A stretch of 64,000 bases of DNA. It comes from Plantago major (lineage: Eukaryota; Streptophyta; Magnoliopsida; Lamiales; Plantaginaceae). A program made the position numbers and the translations under genes. The notes under the pieces are model-generated. The model was not told the DNA's origin. It worked only from the letters and a program-made list of their open reading frames with translations, and did not search any database. This document shows, piece by piece, positions 34,935 through 46,968 of the stretch. Each line of letters starts with the position of its first letter. Within the stretch, counting starts at the first letter, position 1. The stretch lies in the NCBI GenBank assembly GCA_026545765.1, contig CM048839.1:91168914-91232913 (forward strand), given 5' to 3'.

Positions 34935-36357
34935 TGTTGGTCCAGATAACGGCAAAGTAAAAGACTAGAGGGCGGGGGTTGAATAGTCTTTTAAAACTTT
35001 TGTCGATAAACACAGTTTCTCAGAAACCTGGGGGTTTCTGATACTTAAATTCAGAGCGCGGAAGACTTTAAGATAGGTAAGTGCAGAAACAATAAGTAAG
35101 CGTGTTTGTGCTTTGCTAAAATGTCAATATAGAAAGGTAAATAACACAGCAAGTATAGTGGTATCTGGAGGTGGCGTAATGCTCCAACTAATCCACTTCG
35201 GTCTTTCTGAGACCTAGAATTCACTAGAACAGATAATTGAGTTCACCTTACAATAATCCTTATTCTAAGATTCCTAAACAAATGGTTCCCAACTAAATGT
35301 CCCCCCTGAGTTATTCCCCAGCTCCTAGAGCTAAGTACTTCCTCTACTCTGATAACCTTGGAGTTATTCCCTGATTTCCCAAATCAAGTACTTCCTCTAC
35401 TCCACGCCTTGATGGTGTTGGTTATAAGGTTTGTCAGATAGGCTTCTCGTATAACTTTTCAGTTATGTTTTCAGAGAGCCTAATAGAACAAGACTACTTA
35501 ATACACTTATTCAGTGGATGGTAGTCTGCTATTTACTAACCCAAGTAATTGATGTCCGTTCTGGAGAATGAGCTTCAGAAAGGGTATCTGATAGTTCAAC
35601 TCTTTCACGAATAACAATCTCTTGTTAAGGTTCAGGACAACTTAGAACTACTAGTGATTCTTCAAGCAACAGAAAGCTATCAGAAAGGGTAGTAGAGTGC
35701 TTGAGAAAATACTTTGCTTGATGGTAAGTTTGCAAGATAGAGCGTTCTAAGGTATGTTCTTCAAGCATCTAAGAGTGTGATATATATAGATAAATTTGAG
35801 AGGCGTTTGAATTGTGTCCGTTGTGCTCTCTATCAAATTATATCTGTTTATATCTTGAACTATGTACTCAGAAGTCACTATCTCATTTTTCAGAGAGGAC
35901 TGCTTTTTAGATTTACCGATGCATTTAATGCATAGTACTGTTCATTGTCCTTTAGTCTCAACGGATACATGAGCCTTTCTGATGGCTTGCATGCTCCATA
36001 CTCATGATGTCATATGTTTAGAATCATATCCCGAAAATAAGTTAATATACTCAAGAAAGGATTAAGGACATAGTCTTTCTGAGTTAGACTAAACCTTTGT
36101 GTCTTCATAAACCTTGTGCAATCTTCAGTCTTCTAATCTTCAGAAAAGCTCCATTGCTAGGATTGATCTTCATGGTCTTCTTGAAATAAAAATTACATTC
36201 AGAGACCTATAATCCTAATACAAGATTTACTAGACTAATCATACTCAGTGATTTCCTCTTTTACAATGTTCAAGTGAACCAAGAGCACTTAATCACCTTT
36301 CTGGCAAAGATAAGAACATGTGATGAGTGGTCAAAATACTAACAGATATTCCTAACA
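34935..36357 (-). repeat. Element A 5' LTR
   Basis: 1423 bases with the same ends as the LTR at 21067-22496. Over about 930 compared bases I count roughly 37 differences, about 4 percent. The tandem hairpin array is at about 35284-35400. Confidence 0.92.
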
Positions 36358-37492
36358 AGTTGCCTTTCTGAGCGTCCAACATCTTCTGAGACCTTGTCTC
36401 CAGAAGGTTGCGCCTCTTGTATGCTTAGGGACTTGGAGGCTCTTTTGCTATGAGTCCTCTTTCTCTTGGCAACTGGAGGTTTAGCTTGAGCTTGCTCAGA
36501 AACCTCCTCACCTTAATGTGCAGTTTCTTCTTCTTCTGGCTTTCTGAGTGCGTTCTCAGCAGCAAGTTTCTCCTTTTCTTCAAAAGCGTGTCTGAAAAGG
36601 GAGTTGGTGACTGGGATTTCCTGCCTCTCTCTGAGAGTGATTCCCATTGTTTCCAAAATGTAACAGATTCTGAGACCAAAGTGCATATTGGCCTTTGGCT
36701 CAGCAAGGCCATTGATGATTTTGGGCTCAAATTCCTCAATATGTCCAAGGAATTTGTTGAAGGCGTACTTTCCCCAATTGAAGTGGGTTTCCTGCCCTTC
36801 ATGCTTCTTGTTCAGAAGATGCATCATCATCCATCTCTCCATGCTTATCTGGTCTACACCTCCTTTGTTGCCATCAAAGCAACGGACCAGAATAAGAGCT
36901 AAAGTACTCCAGTGTTTCTGGAGATGACTAGTTCTGATGGCTTTCAGAACAAAGTCTCCTGGGCAACCTTTTGCATTTTCTAACTGGATTGCTTCAAATA
37001 GCTCTTTGACGCCTTGAATCATGGAAGCGTCCTTGATGTTGATGTCTTCAATTGTTCCTCAATTTTTCAATCGGAATATCTTGCAGAAAGTCTTGCAGTC
37101 TAGAACAATTTCTTGTCCTTGGACTTGATGCGCATGTATTTCTCTTCTTCATCATTCACAACTTTTGTGAAGATTTTGGAGTTGTTATAGAACTCCAGTA
37201 CATCCAGTGTGGATAGTCCACTGGGTGCAGCAGATAGAAGCTTGTAGATATGGGAATTCTTCAGCATCCCCAATATCAGTTTCCTTTATGGTCTTGAATA
37301 TATAACTGCTGGTACATACCTCTTTACTAGAAAAGCTCCCCAATTCATTTTGTGGTTAGGGTTCCAGTCCGATAGGGTAAACTTTCCCAGAAGGCGTTTA
37401 TTCAACACCTTAAGTTCCTTTCCTCCTTGCTTTACAGCAGGAGCAGATGATGCGGCCTTAGGGTTCTTGGTGCTCATCTTCTTGGGTGCCAT
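36358..37492 (-). pseudogene. Element B accessory module, proximal part
   Basis: The N-terminal domain matches element A 28079-26945 closely (starts MAPKKMSTKNPKAASS; later HLQKHWSTLALILVRCFDG, FGLRICYILETMGI). It abuts the right end of element A. Some breaks are present. Confidence 0.7.
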
Positions 37493-38424
37493 CTCTTATA
37501 TAGAGTTTTGAGTGAGTGTTTTTCAGATGAATTTTGCACAAATAATCGAGATTAGTCTATCTTTTCAGAAGACTAAGCACAAGAAGTTGAGTTTTGCAGA
37601 GGGGTTTTACAGAAATCTTGAGAGATTTTGCTGTTTTGATGCAAGTTTGAAATTTCGGAATTGGTGAAAGTGTTTGTCTTTTGCCCAAATCCTATATATA
37701 TAGCAGACAAAATGTACATAGATACAACATGCATACAACTGAATATGAATGCGTGTCTTTGCATCTGCATAGGCGTGGTACGTCCTTTGTACTTCATTAA
37801 ATGCGTAGTGGGCCATGTCTGCATTTATCAACAGACATTACTTGCTTTGTTTTAATCTCAATCGTTGAGATCAAACGTTTATTCATCAAGGGCTTATATT
37901 GAATATCTTGTAATGATATCAATCAACAAATGGTAATGTGCCGACTTGAAGGATTTTTAATATGCTACATTCATTGTGTCACTTAGTAAAGAGTAGGAAC
38001 ACTTAATCGTTTGAGCTTATCATTCTGAGTGTCAAGTCCTTATCTATATATTGTTTATCATGAAAATGGTAAAAATACAAGACATTGTACATGTTTGACT
38101 TTCAGAACTTATACCTTTTGGGCTTTGTGTGTCCATTTCTCTTTATGACTAAATAGCTTTCTGAATTCAAGTGTCAGAAGCTTCAGTTGTTTGAATGTAT
38201 TTGACCCACTCTTAGTAAGTAAGTCCTAGTTTTATTTACTTATTGAGTGTGTACCATCCTTTGCCTTCTCGGATACTGCTCCGAAATGTTTTGCCTTTCT
38301 GAGTGTTGCTACTCAGAAACCTTTGCATCACTTCTTTTCAACTTGGCTTTCTGAGAACCTGTTCTCAGAGGCCTACTTCTTTTCCACCTCACTTACTCAG
38401 ACTTTAGAGATTCAAGATAATTTT
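37493..38424 (-). other. Element B spacer between pol and accessory module
   Basis: Non-coding counterpart of 28080-28990, nearly the same sequence, including the minus-strand ATATATATAGG at about 37690. Confidence 0.5.
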
Positions 38425-40233
38425 TCAGTCCTTAGGCAACTCCATTAATCCAAGATTATGTCTTAAGGTCAAGAACCGGCTTTCTTGTAAGGGCTTGGTG
38501 AAGATATCTGCAAGTTGGTCTTCTGTGCCAATCTTGAGTATCTCTATATTGCCTTTCTCAACATGGTCTCTGATGAAGTGGTGTCTAACATCAATGTGCT
38601 TTGTTCTGGCATGGAACTTAGGGTTCTGTGTTATTGCAATAGCACTTGTGTTATCACAGAAAATGGGAGTTTTCTCTTCATTCAGTCCATAGTCTCTGAG
38701 TTGTTGTTGAATCCACATAATTTGTGTTGCACAACAACCAGAAACAATATATTCAGCCTCTGTGGTAGATGTGGCAATTGAGTTCTGTTTCTTTCTAAAC
38801 CATGAAATAAGTCTAGTTCCCAGAAACTGACAAGTTCCTGAGGTGCTTTTCCTATCAAGCATTGATCCAGCATAGTCAGCATCTGAGTAACCAGCCAAAC
38901 TCAATCCACTTTCTTTAGGATACCACAATCCAACTTCTACAGTACCCTTTACATACCTTAATATCTTCATAGCAATGTTGTAGTGTGACTGCATTGGATT
39001 TGTCTGAAATCTGGCACACACTCCAACTGCATATTGAATATCAGGTCTGCTTGTTGTCAGGTATAGTAGAGACCCAATCAATTTTCTATACTTGTGTTCA
39101 TCAACACTCTTGTCAGATTCAGTATAGGTCATTTTGGTTCCAATGCTCATAGGTATCTTAGCATTCTTTTCAGAAGGCTTAAGATTGAACTTGTTGAGCA
39201 TGTCTTTTGCATACTTTGTCTGACTAATGAATATTCCATCATTGAGTTGCTTGACTTGCAATCCTAGGAAATAGTTCAATTCTCCCATCATGCTCATCTC
39301 AAACTTACTTTTCATGAGATTTGCAAAGTCATCACAAAGTTGCTTGTTCTTAGATCCAAATATGATGTAATCAACATATACTTGAACTAAGAGTAGTTTC
39401 CCATCATGATTTAAAGTGAATAAAGTTTTATCAACTTCACCTTTCTTGAAACCACTTTCCAGAAGGTATCTGGCCAAAGTGTCATACCATGCTCTTGGAG
39501 CCTGTTTCAGTCCGTAAAGAGCTTTCTGTAGATTATAGACCATTCCACTTTCTAAGGAAACTTCAAAGCCAGGTGGTTGCTCAACATAGACTTCCTCAGC
39601 AAGTTCACCATTTAGAAATGCACTCTTGACATCCATTTGATAAACTGTAAAGTCATTATGAGCTGCGAAGGCTAGAAAGAGTCTTATTGCATCCAATCTT
39701 GCAACTGGTGCATAAGATTCATCAAAATCTAGTCCTTCATGCAGGTGAATCCTTGGCAACCAACCTAGCTTTGTTTCGGTTATTTCACCAGACTCATTCA
39801 TTTTGTTTAAAAACCCACTTGGTTCTGACATGATATTCCGTCATCAAATGGAACCGCTTCAGACTTTGTTTCTCTCAAATTGATCCAACTCTTCTTGCAT
39901 TGCAGAGATCCAATCTTGATCCTTTAATGCTTCTTCTATAGTCTTTGGTTCAATGTTGGAGATGAAACATCCATAGACACAATTTGCTTTTTCAGCAATT
40001 GCTCTTCTAGTTCTAACTCCTTGGTCTATGGGACCAATCACATCCTTTGCAGGATGATTTCTTATCCATTTCATAATGGGTTTTGAACTAGTAGGATCAA
40101 TATCATTTTGATTTGTATGTGAATCAATATGATCTTGATGAGATACATGTGCAGTATCTAAGATATCTGACACATGGGAAATGCCATGGATATCTGACAC
40201 TTTTTCAGTGTTAGAGATATCTGAATCTTGCAT
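38425..40233 (-). pseudogene. Element B reverse transcriptase and RNase H part
   Basis: Open over most of its length. RT motifs: [80 protein letters not shown]. RNase [66 protein letters not shown], and the copia C-terminus [13 protein letters not shown]. This is the most complete RT-RNase H in the window. Confidence 0.93.
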
Positions 40234-41766
40234 TTCAGCAATCTCATTTTCGGATACCTCTCCATGATGAAGGTTCTCGAACTTTGTTCCATTTCTGGAA
40301 TTCTCATAGGAAATTCTTCATCATGTCTTAGAGTCATCTGGTTGTTACTAAGCATAGGTTGCTTTTCATCGTCAGACTCATCCTCTATTTGAATGATAGA
40401 ATTGTTTCCTTCTGAGGATCCTTTTTCAGAATCTTTAATCATTAGTTCTTTGAACCTATCTGAGAGATCATCATTCAAGAGTACTTTCTTGTTTCCTTCA
40501 TAGAACACTACATGAACAGATTCTTCGATCTTTTGCATTCTTTTATTGTAGATTCTGTAGGCTTTGCTATTAAGAGAATAACCAAGAAATACTCCTTCAT
40601 CTGCCTTTGGTTGAAATGTTCTCAAGTATTCTTTTCCATTGTTGAGAATGAAACATCTGCAACCAAACACCCTTAGATGTTTGATATTAGGGGGTCTACC
40701 AATGAAAAGCTCGTAAGGAGTTTTGTCATGATGTTTGTTAATCAGACATCTATTTTGAGTGTAGCATGCTGTGTTTACAGCTTCAACCCAATAGATTTAA
40801 CTTATTTCAGTGTCAGCAAGCATTGTCCTTGCTGCTTCCTTCAGGGTCCTATTCTTTCTTTCCGCAACACCATTTTGTTGTGGTGTTCTTACAGAAGATA
40901 GTTGATGTTGTATACCTTTGCAGGTACAAAACTCTTTGATGTACTGGTTCACAAACTCGATTACATGGTATGTTCGACATGAGATACCTTGTCATTTTCA
41001 TGACTTCGAGCTTATTCAGCAAGTTAGGTATCTCAACCCTTGCATCAGATTTGTGTTTGAGAAAGACAACCCAAGTAAATCTTGAGTAATCATCAACAAC
41101 AACCAGACCATACTTCTTTCCTGCATAACTAGTTACAGAGGATTCAAACAGATCCATATGCAACATTTGCAGTGGCCTTTCACTGGAATGTCTAGTCTTA
41201 GACTTGAAAGATGTTTTGGATTGTTTTCCCATCTGGCAAGCTAAGCATACACCTTCTTTTCTATATGCCATTTTGGGTAAACCAACCACCAACTCTTTCT
41301 TGGCTAGCTTATTCAGAGTTTTGAAATTCAAGTGACTCATTCTTTTATGCCATAGCCAATTTTCTTCAGTATGGCCAGATTGACTCACCATGAGACATTC
41401 TTCGGTTGTGGCGGATGCCCAATCAGCAACATAAAGATTTCCTTTACGCCTTGCAACCAAGACTGTCTACTTTGACTCATTGTCAATCACTTTACATAGT
41501 TTTGACTTGATCTTGACAGTGTACCCTTTGTCCACTAGTTGACTCATGCTTAGGAGATTATATTTCAATACTTCAGAGATTGTAAGGGCTCCAAACTTCA
41601 AATTGCCAAAACCTATGGTTGGATTTTCATCTCCTCCAGCAAACCTGATAATTGGTCCATCATTGCAATTTTTGTAGTCAATCAGATTTGCTTTGTCTCC
41701 TGTCATGTGCTTCCCACATCCACTATCAAAATGCCACTTTGAATTAGCCTTTAGAGTGTTCTGCAC
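40158..41766 (-). pseudogene. Element B protease and integrase part
   Basis: Protease WHFDSGCGKHMTGDK, pre-integrase HKRMSHLNFKTLNKLAKKEL and CLACQMGKQSKTSFKSK, integrase segment LHMDLFESSVTSYAGKKYGL and YSRFTWVVFLKHKSDA, then the FGCRCFILNNGKEYLRTF and EGVFLGYS motifs. Broken in several places. Confidence 0.92.
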
Positions 41767-41784
41767 AAAACAGGAAACAGGAGA

Positions 41785-44289
41785 TTAGGTTCTCATACCA
41801 ACAATAGAACCATCTGGACTAAAGAATCTTCCAGTAGGAATCCATTTTTGAATGAATTTCTTAGGAACATTCTTTTGTCTAACAGGAACATAAGGAGGAA
41901 TCATAGTTAAATGATTTGTATCATTGTTGTTAAGAACTACTTTCTTCCTTGGTGTGTTCCTTGGTGCTCCATTTGGTGCTTTCAGATACCTGTCAGGTTT
42001 CTGAGTCTGCTTCTCAGCAAACTTAGCTTTCCTAGCCAGATTTCTTCTAGCCCTGGCATTCAGATTTTCAGTGGCTTGATTTATCTTCCACTTCTGATAA
42101 TTGATGTGAGCAATTCTAGCTTTTAACCATCGTTCTTGATCTTGTTTGTATTCACGAGCAAGTTGTTTCCCGATGGCTTTATAGCCAATACCGTTCCGAG
42201 CACCTGGTGCTATCTGAGATCTCATCTTAGCAGCTTTGCTAGTCTCTGGATAATCTATTTTCTATCCAGAAAATGTGACATAGGAGAATTTGTCAGCTCC
42301 TGCAATTTTTCCTTTTTGAGAGACATAGCACTGTGGCTGATTACACTTTTCAGTGTTATGTTTCTTTTCAGAGACATTTCCCACATTTTTCATTTGGACT
42401 TGTTTTTCCCACAAAGGCTTGGTCGCAACTGCCTTTCCTTTGTCGACAATCTTAGCTTTCTGAGCGATACTGTAGATTGTTTGGGAATCACCTTGCTGAG
42501 CACTGACAAAAGTTCGTCCTTCATTATTCTTATTCAAAGTGATGGAACTGTTTGTGTGTGTGTCCAGCCCAAGTCCTCTCTTTTCTGAAGGATCTCTTAA
42601 ATAAGATTGTACTTCAGTAAGAGTGTCACTAGCTTTGGCATAAGATTGAAAAGATAGTTCTTTCTTTTTGAGTTCCTTATTCTCAGAAAGAAGATCTTCA
42701 CATTTCTTTTGAAGATTGGTCATTGCTTCTTTATGTGACTTTTCGGTCTCAGATATCTGAGCCTTGAGAAATGCATTTTCAGCATCCTTTTTCTCAGATA
42801 TCTTGATTAATTGAGAATTTTCCTTTTCAAGAGAATTCTTTTCTTCTTCAAAACTTTCGGCTCTAGCTCGGATCATTAGAAATTCTCTTTCGTAGAGATC
42901 AAGTTCTCTTTTGAGTTTTTCCAGATCTTTGATTCCCTCTTCATCACTTTCATAAGTATAACAGTAAGTATGTGTTACCTCATCAGCCATTAGACAAGGT
43001 TCAATGTTGGAGATGTCTGGAAAGATTTCTTCAGCCATTCCACACACTTCTTTCTTCTTTTGACCAAAGTCAATTACTTCATGAGAGACACCGCACATTT
43101 TTGGGGATGGCAGTGTGGAATCATCTGAATCTTCATCCTCAGAATCAGATTCAATATCTAGAGCATCCAGTTCGATTTGAATCTTTTTCCTTTCTTCAGT
43201 GAGCATAGCTCTCTGACTTCTTTTGAAGATTCTTCTGTCTTTCTTGTCACCTGTCTTCAGTTTGTTGAGGACAGGGCAATCCTTCTTGAAATGACCAGGT
43301 TTCTGACAATAGAAACAGATATCGTTTCCGATTTCTGCTTCCTCAGTACTTGATGCTTTCTGAGCCGACTTGTTCAGCGAGCTTTGCATATTTTGGTACT
43401 GGTGGTAGTTTGAGCCTAGATGTTTTTTCAGCTTTTCTTTGGCTTTTCTTCTCTCAATTTCTCGACTGACATATTTTCCCATTTGTTTTACAGCAAGAGC
43501 ATCCTCAGTCACTTCCTTGCCTTTCTTCTTTTCAGAAGTTCCTTGAGCAACTAAAGCGACATTCTGCAACTTCTCAGTTCTTTGTTCTCTTTGAGTTGTC
43601 TCATAGTCAACAGTGGCAAGATGAGAGAAAAGTTCTACAGGAGTGATATCTGGCATTCCTTGGTTAAAGTAGAAAAACTTTGTGTGTTTCCAGTTATGAT
43701 TTAGACTCCTCACAATAGTTTTAATCTTTTCTGACTGGGTATATCTATTACTTTCACCAAGTGCAGCCATGTCACTCATAAGTGTTGTAAACCAGAAATC
43801 TAATTCTTCAAGAGTCTCTGTCGGACCTTGTTTAAAGTTTTGGAATTTGAGCTCCAAAACTTCGAACTTGTTTTCCTTTGTTTTCTCAGTGCCGGCACAG
43901 ATTTCTTCAATCAGTTGCCAGGCCACTTTCGCCCTTTTTGCACCCCATAGTTTACACTGTATGTGCTCTGGAGTAGAACGTATGATGATATTACGAGCCT
44001 GACCATCCAGTCGATTTCTCTTGGCATCTTCCGATGTCTAGAGCTCTCTGGGCTTTGGTTCGTAAATAACTTAACTGGTAGGTCTCCTACTGGTTGACGC
44101 ATCTGTCTGTGAAGACCCATCGCTTTGTTCTCTGTCTCTACCATTAGAAACCTCTGTGACTTGCTTGAGTTGTTGAATGACTATTGGGCCATTCTTTATT
44201 ACTTCGATCATTTCGTCACTGATGGCTTCTAGGTGGAGCATCATGTTGTTCTTCCATTTTTCATAATTCTCTGGCTTTAATTGGGCCAC
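41785..44289 (-). pseudogene. Element B gag part
   Basis: Begins with LKPENYEKWKNNMMLHLEAI, then a long open piece (43926-42262, 554 codons): the UBN2-type gag body, a CCHC zinc knuckle (CFYCQKPGHFKKDCP), then a Glu/Lys-rich coiled coil (EKLKRELDLYEREFLMIRAR, EKENSQLIKISEKKDAENAF). A basic tail (LNARARRNLARKAKFAEKQT) leads to protease. Confidence 0.9.
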
Positions 44290-44403
44290 TTAAAGACATC
44301 CTGCAGCAAACACACTAAACAAACGAATCAAGTGTAGGTGAAAAGTAGTTAGTGAGCACTTATCTGGGATCTAGGTTCAGTGCTGAAGGCTTGGGAACCT
44401 CTA

Positions 44404-44415
44404 GCTCTGATACCA
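44404..44415 (-). promoter_or_regulatory. Primer binding site of element B (initiator tRNA-Met)
   Basis: TGGTATCAGAGC on the minus strand, two bases inside the 5' LTR end. Confidence 0.95.
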
Positions 44416-44417
44416 CT

Positions 44418-45889
44418 TGTTGGTCCAGATAACGGCAAAGTAAAAGACTAGAGGGGGGGGTGAATAGTCTTTTAAAACTTTTGTCGATAAACACAGTTTC
44501 CCAGATATCTGTGTAGATATCTGATACTTAATTTCAGAGGGCTGAAGAATTTTATGTGATAAGTGCACGTGCTCAGCAAGATGTGTGTAAGTACTTTGCA
44601 AGATAAGTAAATCAAGTAATAAACTGCAGAAAGTAAATAACACAAGTCTTTTTATAGTGGTATCTGAAGGTGGCGTAATCCTTCAACTAATCCACTTCGG
44701 CCTTTCTCAGACCTAGAATCTACTAAGACAGATAAATGAGTTAACCTTACAAATATCTTCTCTTGATTCCTAAATACACTAGGTTCCCAACCAAGTGTTC
44801 CCCCTGAGTTATTCCCCGGCTTTCACAGCCAAGTACTTCCTGTACTCAGAAACCTTTTTGAGCTATTCCTTAGCTTCCCAAGCTAAGTACTTCCTGTGCT
44901 CAGCAACCTTGGAGTTATTCCTTAGTTTCCCAAACTAAGTACTTCCTATACTCCACGCCGAATATGGTGTTGGTTTTAGGTTTGTTTGTTAGGTGAGCTT
45001 CTTGAATAACTTATTCAGTTATTCAGATAGCTCTATGAATCAAGTATACTTAATACACTTTTCAATGTATGGTATCTTGTTCTCTACTGACCCAAGTCTA
45101 TTGTAAGTGTTCCAGAGAATAAATCTCAGATATGAAATCTTAGTTCAACTCTTTCACAGATAACAATGCTTGTTAAGGATCAGGACACTTAGAACTTTTG
45201 TGCTACTTAGAATCAAGAGCTTTGGTCGCAACAGAAAGCTTGAAGGTAAGTAGTTTGCTTGAGAGAGTTTGTGTGTTAGTATTCAATGTAAGTTCAGTGT
45301 TCTGTGTGTTCTATCTGAGCATAAAAGGTTTCTGAGACGAGGAAAGTGCCCACAGATATCTACACTCAGATACCTTGGATATAAATTATGTTTCTGAAAG
45401 AGAAATATTTTATACCAAAGTTGTTTCAACAAATGGTATATATCTGGAGTTGTGATAATCGATGGAAAAGAACATGCAAAGTTTCAGAAAACTCTGATTG
45501 TATAAAGATCTCTGATACCATGCATAGTTCCATTGGCACTATAGGACAAAATATAGTACAGTGCATTAAATGCGCAGACAGAAATGTCTGAACAAAAACG
45601 GTAGCCTCTGAAGAAGAAGACAAACCTGCTACAGTACTACATTCAGCTATCAGTCTTCAAATGTTCAAATCCATTGAACTTTTCCTGCTGGAAGTCTTCT
45701 TCTTGGTCTTCATTAGAAAATAAAAATTACATTTCGAGACCTAACATCCTATACAAGATTTGCTAGACTATCATACTTAGTGAGTTTCCTCTTTTACAGT
45801 GTTCAAGTGAACCAAGAGTACTAACAACCTTTCTGAGCTAAGATAAGTCATTAGGTTGCTGATCAAAATCTAAACAGATATTCCTAACA
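44418..45889 (-). repeat. Element B 5' LTR, with an internally inverted segment
   Basis: 1472 bases with the same ends as 17455-19112. About 320 bases in the middle (roughly 45314-45640) are present as the reverse complement of 18467-18783 in the other LTR. The hairpin array is at about 44782-44950. Confidence 0.9.
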
Positions 45890-46521
45890 TGGAATAGTTT
45901 TAGCAACAATGTTGGTTATGCGTGTTGTTCATACCTGTGTTGTTTGAGGAATGATGCTTTGTTTGTTTATGTTTTCGTGAGACATGAGTATTCATTGCAC
46001 TAGATTAGGAGTTGTCAGCTGTGTCTATAAGTTGTTATTCTGCCTGAGGTTTGTTGTTGAGCTAGCCACTGGTGACAACTTTGAGCTAGACGATAGTCTA
46101 CATGGGGTATCTTTACTGACTGCACCTTGGTATAAGATATGTGACTTGTGTGACTCTTCAGCCGTAACTATCGCTATTGGTTATTCCTGATATAAACCGT
46201 TTATCAAAGTGAAGGTTAACGCTTACATGTTTTCTCTATAAGTTCTTAATTCGTCAATTCTCTTTATAATTAATTATATGCTTACGTGTTTATTTTACTT
46301 ATTCAAAAATACCAAAAATCTGTTATTTGCTTTATATTGAAAATCAACCATTTAATATTCTATTTCAATCGAGCGTTATTCCCGAGAGACCGACATCTCG
46401 AGTTAACTTACCGCTATAAACTGTGTGTTAGTGAGCTTCTGGCAATTATAAATTTAATCTTTGATTGTATTTAGAGATTCCAGATTCTACAACGAAAAAT
46501 GAAATCTCTGAGTCCACATCA
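45890..46521 (+). mobile_element. Element C 5' LTR, right part
   Basis: This continues the LTR interrupted by element B: the TGGAA duplication is 45890-45894 and the LTR ends ...CCACATCA at 46521. The primer site follows within six bases. The sequence is non-coding. Confidence 0.8.
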
Positions 46522-46526
46522 AAATT

Positions 46527-46544
46527 TGGCGCCGCTGCCGGGGA
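46527..46544 (+). promoter_or_regulatory. Primer binding site of element C
   Basis: TGGCGCCGCTGCCGGGGA just after the LTR end. This is the primer site typical of Athila/Tat-group gypsy elements. Confidence 0.92.
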
Positions 46545-46611
46545 ATAATTAGTAGATTGCCTGCATAGAACTTATTTGGTTATTTTCGAGCAGTAACTAC
46601 TTTTATTTCAC

Positions 46612-46968
46612 ATGACAACTCAAGATGGCAGAAGAAGACGAAAGAACTATCATAGAGATCAGTATGCCGAAACCAAGAAGGAGTGGAATTCGGATCCAGC
46701 CGCATGTAAGGGAGTACTGATTTGATCTAACTCTGATTAGTGCATTACCAAAGTTCGGAGGAAGAGAAGGAGAAAATGAATGCAAGTCCATGTATGCATT
46801 CGAGTCTATTGTCGAGCAATTTCCGACGAAGGGGTTCAGCGACGGTGAGCTGAAATTCTGGTTCTTCATTAAAACACTGGAGGGAGCAGCAAAAAGATGG
46901 ATAGATTCAATTAAAGAAGATGTCAGTGAATGGGAAGAGCTGAGGAGTCTGTTCTTGAAGAGGTTTCT
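46612..46968 (+). pseudogene. Element C gag, first part
   Basis: Basic start (MTTQDGRRRRKNYHRDQ), then the retrotransposon gag domain: SALPKFGGREGENECKSMYA, FPTKGFSDGELKFWFFIKTL, EGAAKRWIDSI, LRSLFLKRF. It is interrupted at the TTTCT duplication of the solo LTR. Confidence 0.85.

Larger units (their letters stand above)
21067..36357 (-). mobile_element. Element A: giant Ty1/copia (Maximus/SIRE-like), inside element B
   Basis: 15.3 kb on the minus strand, with LTRs at both ends, primer site, polypurine tract, gag, pol and a long accessory module of about 5 kb. Both outer ends are precise (TG...CA), but the flanks (AAGTA left, AGTTG right) do not form a target duplication. By eye its LTRs differ by about 4 percent, more than those of element B around it. 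Coding is broken in roughly eight or more places. It is a close relative of B: pol and the first accessory domain look about 90-96 percent identical at the DNA level. Confidence 0.9.
17455..45889 (-). mobile_element. Element B: giant Ty1/copia (Maximus/SIRE-like), holding element A
   Basis: Minus-strand element with both LTRs, primer site, gag-pol and an extra 3' module. It is bounded by a perfect 5-base duplication TGGAA (17450-17454 and 45890-45894). Without the nested element A it is about 13.1 kb. By eye its two LTRs differ by about 1.5-2 percent where they align, which at commonly used plant rates suggests roughly half to one million years; this is rough. Coding is broken in about half a dozen places. 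It sits in the 5' LTR of element C. Confidence 0.92.

Noticed and set aside
44450-44460. Poly-G and poly-C tracts (also near 17490, 21102, 58585, 60951) as telomere-like or quadruplex signals.
   Set aside because: They are single homopolymer runs at fixed places in LTRs and vary in length between copies; simple slippage explains them.
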